A stretch of 64,000 nt of DNA from NCBI RefSeq assembly GCF_014651015.1, contig NZ_BMWB01000001.1:842137-906136 (forward strand), read 5' to 3'. Source of the stretch: Streptomyces xantholiticus. GTDB taxonomy: Bacteria; Actinomycetota; Actinomycetes; Streptomycetales; Streptomycetaceae. Under the pieces are notes generated by a model. The model worked only from the letters and a program-made list of their open reading frames with translations, was not told where the DNA came from and did no database searches. The position numbers and the translations under genes were made by a program. The stretch's first letter is position 1. Every line of letters starts with the position of its first letter. Below are positions 58,378 to 64,000 of the stretch, piece after piece.

Positions 58378-59010
58378 CTAGCTCGCGGCTGTGCCGCCGT
58401 CCGAGCCGCGCAGAGGTGCCAGTGCGGACGCGAGGGGGGCCGCCGCCGCGGCGGTCGGCGCCGCCGTGAGAAGGGACAGCAGCGGCCATGTCACCGTCCC
58501 GGTCCGGGCGCCGGTGACCAGGCCGGTCACCGCCTGCTTCGCGGGCGACCCGCTGGTGACCAGCGCCAGCGGCGCCAACAGTGCGGTCGCCGCCGGCGAC
58601 GATCCGCGTGCGTGCAGCAGCGGCCGGGTGCACAGGGCGCCGACCGCCGTGCCCAGCAGGACGCAGACCGCTGCGGTGAGCATCCCCGCGGCCGTCGCGG
58701 GCAGCCGTGGGACCGCCACCCGGTGGTCGGCGCTCGACGGGCCGCTGATCAGCGCGACGACGGTCACGGCCACCGTGCCCAGCACGGCCGCGAAGGCGGC
58801 GGCAGCGGCCGTGACGCTGCGTGCGGGCGGCGGCTCCCGTGTTGCGCAGCTGCGCACCAGCCACGCGGTGACGATGCCGGCGAGCAGCCGCAGCAGCGTC
58901 GACTTGCCGCTGCCGTTGGTGCCTTGGACGCGTACCAGGGTGCCGGGGCGCAGGTCGAGATCGACCCCGCGCAGCACCCATGGGCCGCCGAGGCCGTGGC
59001 GACGGCCCAC
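58378..59010 (-). pseudogene. ABC transporter fusion remnant (ATPase start joined to permease end)
   Basis: From GTG 59010 it reads RRHGLGGPWVLRGVDLDLRPGTLVRVQGTNGSGKSTLLRLLAGI, an ABC ATPase opening with Walker A, and then directly VTAWLVRSCATREPPPARSVTAAAAAFAAVLGTVAVTVVAL, a permease tail with hydrophobic segments. The ATPase signature, Walker B and most membrane segments are missing. The frame stays open, giving 210 residues. A deletion between two adjacent genes is the simplest cause; the fused product can hardly be an active transporter. Confidence 0.72.
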
Positions 59011-59033
59011 CTGTCGCAGTTCCGGTTGTGCTC

Positions 59034-59711
59034 TCAGTTCTGGGACGCCTTCTGCGGGGTGAGCTCGCTGGGCCGGACGATCACGAAGCCCTCGCCCTCC
59101 AGCTTGAGCTGCACCGCTTCGCCCGAGCCTCCGCGGATCATCGAGCCGATGGACTGGGAACGGTGCAGCGACGTGTGCAACTGGGCGCTCCAGCCGAGGA
59201 CAGCGTCCGTGTCGACGAACACCGGCTGCTGGTGGGAGACCGGGATGACGATGGGGCTGCCCTCGCAGATGACCCCCAGCTTGCCGTAACCGGTGAAGAC
59301 GCTGTTGAAGAGACCACCGCCGGTCATGCCTGCGCCCTTCACCGTCTTGATCTCGTAGGAGAGCGTCGCGTCGAAGCAGAGCACGTTGCGGCCGTTTATG
59401 GTCAGCGCGTCGCCCTGTTCGATGTCGACGATGAAGCAGTTGGCCGCCTCGTGCGCGAACCACGCCTCGCCCTGGCCTCGTACGGCCATCAGCGGCAGCC
59501 CCTCGCCGGTGACGGCACGTTTGAGCATGCCGCCGATCCCCTGGCCCTTGCGCTCGAACTGGAGATTGCCCCGGAAGGCGATCATCGAGCCCTGGCGCGC
59601 GTGCATCTCGCCGTTGACCGCGTACTTGATCGACTTGGCGTTCTGCAGCGTCATTCCGGGCACCGCGGCCTGTTGGGCCATGTTCTCTGTGGAGAAAAGA
59701 TCGCTCTTCAT
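59034..59711 (-). CDS. AIM24-family protein
   Basis: 225 residues, reading NAKSIKYAVNGEMHARQGSMIAFRGNLQFERKGQGIGGMLKRAVTGEGLPLMAVRGQGEAWFAHEAANCFIVDIEQGDALTINGRNVLCFDATLSYEIKTVKGAGM. This is the AIM24/TIGR00266-like beta-helix family, which is named after a yeast mitochondrial protein. The role in Streptomyces is unknown. It is cytosolic. The remnant ABC gene follows 23 bp downstream on the same strand. The ATG at 59711 is the natural start. Confidence 0.9.
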   Translation of the reverse strand: MKSDLFSTENMAQQAAVPGMTLQNAKSIKYAVNGEMHARQGSMIAFRGNLQFERKGQGIGGMLKRAVTGEGLPLMAVRGQGEAWFAHEAANCFIVDIEQGDALTINGRNVLCFDATLSYEIKTVKGAGMTGGGLFNSVFTGYGKLGVICEGSPIVIPVSHQQPVFVDTDAVLGWSAQLHTSLHRSQSIGSMIRGGSGEAVQLKLEGEGFVIVRPSELTPQKASQN

Positions 59712-59783
59712 GGGACGCATCGTGGCCCGGAGGCACTCGTTCCGCCAACAGGCCCCGGGCCGGGGGCTGGCAGACTGACCGGC

Positions 59784-60572
59784 GTGAGCAGCGAAGACAC
59801 CCGTGAAATCCGACCCGACAGCCCTTTCAGGCACGCGACCTCCTCCCGCGACGCGGCACCGCAGTTCGTCCTGCCGCTGGTGGTACGCATCGAGAAGACC
59901 GCGCCGCCGGCCCGTACGGACGCCCTGGAGACCGCCGCACGGGCCGTGCTCCAGATCCTCGCCGACGAGCGCTCCACCGGTGACGGCGAGTGGGCACGGG
60001 CCATGCGGGACTGGCAGGACGCCCGTATCCGCAAAGTCGTTCGGCGTGCGCGGGGCGCGGAGTGGCGCAAGGCCGGCACGCTTCCGGGCATCACGGTGAC
60101 CGGCACAGCCGTGGACACGGAGGCCGGGACGGCGGCGGAGGTGCGGGTCTTCCCGCCCGTACCGCTCGACGGCTGGCCCAAGGAACTGGCCAAACTCCAG
60201 GTGTCCGGCACGGAACTGGAGGAACCGCAGCCACCCGCCGCCCCCGACCCGGCCCACCCGGTGCTGTGGCTGAGCCCCGAGGTGGAGATGTCGGCGGGCA
60301 AGGCCATGGCGCAGGCCGGGCACGGAGCCCAACTGGCCTGGTTCGAGCTGTCCGAGGCGCAGCGAGAGGAATGGCGCGAATCGGGCTTCGCCCTGTCCGT
60401 GCGCACTGCGGAACCGGCAGACTGGCGCGCACTGACGGTAAGCGGACTGCCGGTGGTGCGGGACGCGGGGTTCACCGAGATCGCTCCCGGCTCGTGCACG
60501 GTGGTCGCCGACCACCCGTCGCTGAGAGAACGAGCCAGCCGCTCCAGGGGCCTGCGGCGGGCGGGCCGTTGA
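59784..60572 (+). CDS. PTH2-like peptidyl-tRNA hydrolase family protein
   Basis: 262 residues. The recognisable core is in the second half: HPVLWLSPEVEMSAGKAMAQAGHGAQLAWFELSEAQREEWRESGFALSVRTAEPADWRALTVSGLPVVRDAGFTEIAPGSCTVVAD, matching Pth2 motifs (M-x-x-GKxxAQxxHA; here GKAMAQAGHGAQ) and the T-E-I-x-P-G-S-x-T end. The N-terminal half is longer than in archaeal Pth2 (~115 residues). It may hydrolyse peptidyl-tRNA or act on another acyl-tRNA. GTG at 59784 starts it. Confidence 0.85.
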   Translation: MSSEDTREIRPDSPFRHATSSRDAAPQFVLPLVVRIEKTAPPARTDALETAARAVLQILADERSTGDGEWARAMRDWQDARIRKVVRRARGAEWRKAGTLPGITVTGTAVDTEAGTAAEVRVFPPVPLDGWPKELAKLQVSGTELEEPQPPAAPDPAHPVLWLSPEVEMSAGKAMAQAGHGAQLAWFELSEAQREEWRESGFALSVRTAEPADWRALTVSGLPVVRDAGFTEIAPGSCTVVADHPSLRERASRSRGLRRAGR

Positions 60573-60728
60573 ACGATCCGGGCCTCGGCCGCTTACTTCA
60601 GTACCGTCCGGTGGTTTGACCGGCTTGGGTCTGGTCGGCAGTCGACCGGCGGGCCGACCGCCATTCAGCAGGCGGTCGGCACTCATCATCGCGGGCCCGG
60701 TCGGCGCACTCGCCTTCGCATTCCCCTT

Positions 60729-60789
60729 GTGAACCGCCCCGGTTCACACGGGGCAGGCCTGGGCCTCCGACGGACCCGGGGCGGTTCAC
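60729..60789. terminator. 14-bp inverted repeat between the PTH2-like and PAS-LuxR genes
   Basis: GTGAACCGCCCCGG (60729-60742) and CCGGGGCGGTTCAC (60776-60789) are perfect complements around a 33-bp spacer. They lie 14 bp after the end of the minus-strand regulator gene and can serve both convergent genes. The rest of 60573-60803 holds no gene I can support. Confidence 0.65.
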
Positions 60790-60803
60790 AGCAATCACCA
60801 CTG

Positions 60804-61532
60804 TCAGTTCTTGATGAAGTCCGGAACCACCTTGGGCGGCCAGACGCCAACCTTCAGTACGCCCATGGAGTAAGCACGGGAGACCAGTGCGGCCCGGTTC
60901 GGCACACGTAACTCCCGCAGCAGACCAGTCACGTGGTACTCGATGCCCTGCCGGCTCAGGTGCAGCCGTGAGGCGAGCGGGATGGTCGACAGTCCGGAGG
61001 CTATGCCCTCAAGTATGCGGGCGTCGATCGGGCTCAGGAGCTTCTTGTTGCGACCACTTACGGCCGACTCCGAGTCGGCCGAACCAGTTCCCGCGTTGGG
61101 CATCATGACGAGGATGGACGACTCGTCCGGGAGCCCGCCGCGCACCATGATGGCCGTCAGCGGGACAGTGAACGTGGCGTCGTCCGGTCCCACCGCGATG
61201 ACGTCGGCGGCGAACCGGTCGCGGCGGCCCGCGGTGAGGCCGGAGAACTGGCGCATCAGCGGCTGCTGGACGCTCGGATGGACCAGGTCACTGAAGGTCC
61301 GGCCGCACAGCTCCGCTGCCGATCTGCCGAACTGCCAGAAGAACTCTTCGTTGGCCTGCTGGATGGTCAGGGCATGGTCGAGCCGGGCCATGCTCAGGCG
61401 AGCGTCGCCGGCGAACCCCGTCCGGGGTGGCCGACCGTCCTCGAAGACAGGATCGTGGACGTGGGCCTTCGCGGCGGGAAGGGAAGAAGTGACGGAGCTC
61501 GTCTGACGTCGTGTGTTGGTGACCTGCGGCAT
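60804..61532 (-). CDS. PAS-LuxR regulator (PimM/FscRI type) with a TTA codon
   Basis: 242 residues. The PAS domain is about 45-140 (MARLDHALTIQQANEEFFWQFGRSAAELCGRTFSDLVHPSVQQPLMRQF), and the HTH is LLSPIDARILEGIASGLSTIPLASRLHLSRQGIEYHVTGLLRELRVPNRAALVSRAYSMG. The ending WPPKVVPDF is typical of regulators of polyene macrolide clusters. Codon 208 (60909-60911) is a TTA leucine, so translation should need bldA tRNA and occur late in growth. The ATG at 61532 has AAGGGCG upstream. A large LAL-type LuxR gene lies further upstream, in the same orientation. Confidence 0.9.
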   Translation of the reverse strand: MPQVTNTRRQTSSVTSSLPAAKAHVHDPVFEDGRPPRTGFAGDARLSMARLDHALTIQQANEEFFWQFGRSAAELCGRTFSDLVHPSVQQPLMRQFSGLTAGRRDRFAADVIAVGPDDATFTVPLTAIMVRGGLPDESSILVMMPNAGTGSADSESAVSGRNKKLLSPIDARILEGIASGLSTIPLASRLHLSRQGIEYHVTGLLRELRVPNRAALVSRAYSMGVLKVGVWPPKVVPDFIKN

Positions 61533-62053
61533 GATCGCCCTTCGTACGGTGGGGTTGCGGTCCGCATGCACAGCGCACTACCGCCTCGGGTGTTCCGTGG
61601 TGGAACGCACTCGCCAACGGATCGCGTCGGGTCGAGTCACTCGCTCATGACAACGTTGGCGAAGACGACGCTTTCCTCGTCGCCCCTGGACAGCGGTACG
61701 CCGGCCTGCGCAGCAGTCGGTTCTTCGGTGATGGATGGACGGGGACGAACGGGGGACGGTCTGCACAGCGATGGCCCGCCTGAGCCACCGTCGTCCGGCG
61801 GACCGTGTCGACCGCGACAGTGACCCCGCCGGCGGTCGTGCACCGCGGGGACTGGGCCCCGGCGTGATGTCAGGTGGGCCACCCCATGCAGGAGAGAGGG
61901 ACAGCAGGAACGACAGCAACCCACCACCGCCCATGGCCGTCCTTCAGGTGTTCAAAGGGCTCTTCTTTCTTGCGTGAAGTAACAGCCGGGCAAGGATGCG
62001 GATCATGGGGCACGCACGTTCACCGACCCCTTGTCGCTCGAACTATTAGTTGA

Positions 62054-62083
62054 ACCCTAGAGATTCCCTGATGATCCGGTCAA
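62054..62083 (-). promoter_or_regulatory. Consensus-like promoter upstream of the PAS-LuxR gene
   Basis: On the minus strand, TTGACC (62078-62083) and TAGGGT (62054-62059) are 18 bp apart. They match the vegetative Streptomyces pattern (TTGACN, TAGRRT). The start would be about 62047, giving a long leader before the regulator gene at 61532. Confidence 0.75.
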
Positions 62084-62212
62084 CGCGATCCGCCCTGCTA
62101 GCGCCGATTCTGTGGGGTTACCCCAGGAAGGTTCGGTCAGCGCCACGAACGCCGCACCTTCACTTCGGTACGGTCACAAACGAGCAGGTCACAGAGGTGG
62201 CCCCAATAAAAT

Positions 62213-62253
62213 CGCCCGGTCCTTCGATCGAGTTTCGATCGAAGGACCGGGCG
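62213..62253 (-). terminator. Intrinsic terminator of the LAL regulator gene, 18-bp perfect stem
   Basis: The 18 bases at 62213-62230 (CGCCCGGTCCTTCGATCG) pair perfectly with 62236-62253 around a 5-base loop. On the minus strand the stem is followed by ATTTTATT. It is 21 bp past the TGA at 62275. Confidence 0.92.
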
Positions 62254-62274
62254 GATGCGCGACCGGTTCAGGTC

Positions 62275-64000
62275 TCAACAATGAGCGTGTGCGTGCGTGT
62301 CGTGCAGAACTGCAGCAAGCTGACGCCTGCCCGAAACTCCGAGTTTACGATAGGAATTCGTAAGATGCTTTTCCACGGCCCGTGCACTGACTCGAAGTTC
62401 AGTCGCGATTTCCCGATTGGTGAGGCCGCTGACGGCCAATGCGGCCACGCGGCTCTCGGCGCGGGTCAGCACCGCCGCCGCGGTGCGGGCCGAGGCCATG
62501 CGTGCCGCTGCCGCGGGCGCCCACGGCACACCGCAGGACTTCGCCAGTTCTCCCGCCTCGCGCAACAACAGGTCCGACTCCGCGCCACTGCCCAGCGTCT
62601 GCCCCAGATCCCGCACAGCCTTGAACAGCTCCAGCTCGTTGACGCAGCCACGGAGCGTCTCGACGGCCTCTCGTAGCAGATCGACGCTCGCGCCCGCCCC
62701 TTCCGTCAGCGCCTGCAGACGTAGTGCCCGGCCAATGGCTACCGGCGCTCCCCACTCTTTCGCCCTCGAGTACTCCTCGGCCGCGAGTGTCCGGGCGATG
62801 TGGTGGTCACCGAGCCGGTGGGACAGGGAGATCGCCCAAGGTCGCCACGGGAAGAGAACGGGGTTGCGCCACCCGGCGCACTCCAGTTGTCGACCGCAGT
62901 GCATGGCGGTGTCCAGTGCCGCGGCGGCATCTCCCGCCCGAGCCTGCTGCGAAATCTGCAAAAGGCTGAGCAGCGCGGCCGGGACCGGCCCCGGCAGTTG
63001 TCCTGGCGCCTCCGTCGCCATCCGCGTCTCCGATTGCGCATCGCGTGCCGACAGCGTCAGAGCAGCAAGCACGGCGGCATAGAGACAGCGGCGTTCCTCG
63101 CTCACGGCCACATCCAGGTCGACGACGCGCTGCGCCCCTTCACGAGCCTGGGGCAACCGGCCCTGCGCGAGTTGGAACAGCTCGCGCTGGGTACGCCGAA
63201 CGGCACCGAGCGAGCCGTCATCCCTGCTTGTGCTCTGCTGGGCAGCATTCAGCCAGGGCTCGGCATCCTGTACGGAATCGGCCCCCACCAGGGTCAGCAG
63301 GACCAGGTGGACCACCGAACCGTGGCCGGGGGCGGTGGCCGGCTCCCATTCCAGGATGCCGCGGGCCTGCCGGGCGACCTCCGCCGCCTCGCCGTCGGCG
63401 CCGAGGGCCGACGCGTACAGCAGCACGGCCAACAGTTCGCGGCCACCGCGCGAGCGGACGAGGGCGGAAGGCTCCAGCGCTCGCAGCCTCGCGACGGCAT
63501 CCGTGAGTTGCGCGTAGTCGCAAAGGCCCGCGTAGCGCAGCCTCGCCTCCAAACGCTGCGCCTCCTCACTGCCGGCGCCTGCCTGGGCATGAGAGCCACC
63601 CAGATCCTCGGCAACCCGTCTGAACAGGTCGATCCTCGCGGGGTTCAGGGGGGTGGTCACACAGGGTGAGAGCCGCAGCGCGGCGGTGGCCCGGTCACGG
63701 GCCGTGGGGAGCAGGGGCAAAGCCTGAGCGATGTGGCGTTCGGCGGCGGACGCGTCGAAGGACCCCTCAGCGGCGGCCAGTTCAATCAGGAGCCGGGCCC
63801 TCGTCCGGTCCTGCTCGACCGCGTCCAGTAGCGCCCGTTGCAAATACCGGGCAGCCGGCTCCGGCGCGCCTCTGTGTGAGGCAGCGTCCGCCGCGCTGCG
63901 CAGCACCGGAACGGACCAAGAGTGCTTGGAAGTGGGTACCTCCATCAGGTGGGCAGCGACCTCTTCCGCCGGGCGACCGTATTCGTACAGGATCTCGGCG
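62275..64000 (-). CDS. LAL-type LuxR-family regulator, C-terminal part (partial)
   Basis: The frame is open to the window end, giving at least 575 residues (it continues beyond 64000). A long helical region of TPR-like repeats (AARYLQRALLDAVEQDRTRARLLIELAAAEGSF ...) is followed by a C-terminal HTH: LTRAESRVAALAVSGLTNREIATELRVSARAVEKHLTNSYRKLGVSGRRQLAAVL. LAL proteins have an N-terminal ATPase (Walker A) that lies outside the window. They often control antibiotic clusters. With the neighbouring PAS-LuxR gene it resembles FscRII-RIV next to FscRI in the candicidin cluster. Confidence 0.88.
   Translation of the reverse strand, partial: AEILYEYGRPAEEVAAHLMEVPTSKHSWSVPVLRSAADAASHRGAPEPAARYLQRALLDAVEQDRTRARLLIELAAAEGSFDASAAERHIAQALPLLPTARDRATAALRLSPCVTTPLNPARIDLFRRVAEDLGGSHAQAGAGSEEAQRLEARLRYAGLCDYAQLTDAVARLRALEPSALVRSRGGRELLAVLLYASALGADGEAAEVARQARGILEWEPATAPGHGSVVHLVLLTLVGADSVQDAEPWLNAAQQSTSRDDGSLGAVRRTQRELFQLAQGRLPQAREGAQRVVDLDVAVSEERRCLYAAVLAALTLSARDAQSETRMATEAPGQLPGPVPAALLSLLQISQQARAGDAAAALDTAMHCGRQLECAGWRNPVLFPWRPWAISLSHRLGDHHIARTLAAEEYSRAKEWGAPVAIGRALRLQALTEGAGASVDLLREAVETLRGCVNELELFKAVRDLGQTLGSGAESDLLLREAGELAKSCGVPWAPAAAARMASARTAAAVLTRAESRVAALAVSGLTNREIATELRVSARAVEKHLTNSYRKLGVSGRRQLAAVLHDTHAHAHC

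Larger units (their letters stand above)
61533..62274. other. 742-bp leader/intergenic region of the PAS-LuxR gene
   Basis: It holds the promoter at 62054-62083, a dyad TGGGGT-T-ACCCCA at 62113-62125, and the terminator of the LAL gene at 62213-62253. Between the predicted transcript start (~62047) and the regulator start, the leader is about 515 nt. A minus-strand reading frame at 61578-61934 starts with AAGGACGGCC before its ATG (MGGGGLLSFLLSLSP) and could be a small upstream gene, but its codon pattern is weak, so I do not call it. Confidence 0.6.

Noticed and set aside
62058..62073. PimM-type operator in the PAS-LuxR promoter
   Set aside because: CTAGAGATTCCCTGAT matches only part of the remembered consensus CTVGGGAWWTCCCBAG, with a one-base shorter centre, so it is too weak to call. 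The 62113-62125 dyad differs too.
1..64000. tRNA, rRNA, insertion sequences or attachment sites
   Set aside because: No cloverleaf, transposase or flanking duplication was noticed anywhere in the window by eye; a tRNA or IS search would be needed to exclude short cases.

Overview
This 64 kb window is very GC-rich. It has GTG and TTG starts, dense operons, gas-vesicle genes, XRE/DUF397 pairs, Tat and lipoprotein signals, and a rare TTA codon in a pathway-type regulator. Together these point to a Streptomyces (or very close actinomycete) chromosome, away from the most conserved core. No tRNA, rRNA, insertion sequence or CRISPR array was seen.

Layout. 1-7,100: trehalose and alpha-glucan genes (end of glgX, treY, treZ) interrupted by an FHA protein, a GNAT remnant and a GH1 beta-glucosidase. 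7,100-11,600: a lipoprotein, a DUF1444-like protein, a P-loop kinase, a VOC protein, an ASCH protein and a Tat-exported lactonase-fold protein. 11,600-17,230: a gas-vesicle locus, gvpO-A-F-G-J-L-S-K on the + strand, with two accessory genes of the GvpZ (SRPBCC) and GvpY types transcribed divergently. 17,360-22,060: an SGNH hydrolase, a small membrane protein, and a MoxR AAA+ ATPase coupled to a DUF2201/VWA metallopeptidase-like protein. 22,150-23,860: an anti-sigma-type ATPase, an XRE/DUF5753 regulator and a duplicated DUF397 protein. 23,900-28,600: a secreted lipase, a NADAR-domain protein and two decayed genes. 28,600-32,350: an ABC exporter divergent from a two-component system. 32,400-37,460: cyclophilin, msrB, murC, a RibD-like reductase and zapE. 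37,500-40,830: two OsmC/Ohr proteins, a DUF839 protein, a remnant and an OhrR-type regulator. 40,950-49,030: a baeRF3 protein and an alpha-glucoside ABC import operon with a GH13 glucosidase, followed by an orphan solute-binding protein. 49,200-52,800: PadR plus a MacB/FtsX-type exporter. 52,900-60,570: a secreted S1 protease, a cupin/zinc-ribbon protein, a polysaccharide deacetylase, DMT and AI-2E membrane proteins, a fused ABC remnant, AIM24 and a PTH2-like hydrolase. 60,800-64,000: a PAS-LuxR regulator with a TTA codon and a large LAL-type LuxR regulator that runs off the window. This pairing is typical of the edge of a polyene-type biosynthetic cluster.

Themes. Carbon-polymer turnover recurs: trehalose from glucan at the left, alpha-glucoside uptake and hydrolysis in the middle. 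Accessory stretches hold several degraded genes (GNAT, DUF6924, Rpn-like, SpoIIE/GAF-like, ABC fusion). The items most worth a second look are the rearranged gas-vesicle locus with its 54-bp tandem-repeat acidic tail, the NADAR protein with an altered motif, the duplicated DUF397 module, the MoxR-DUF2201 pair, and the regulator pair at the right edge. Assignments rest on reading motifs and remembered family features; no database search was run.
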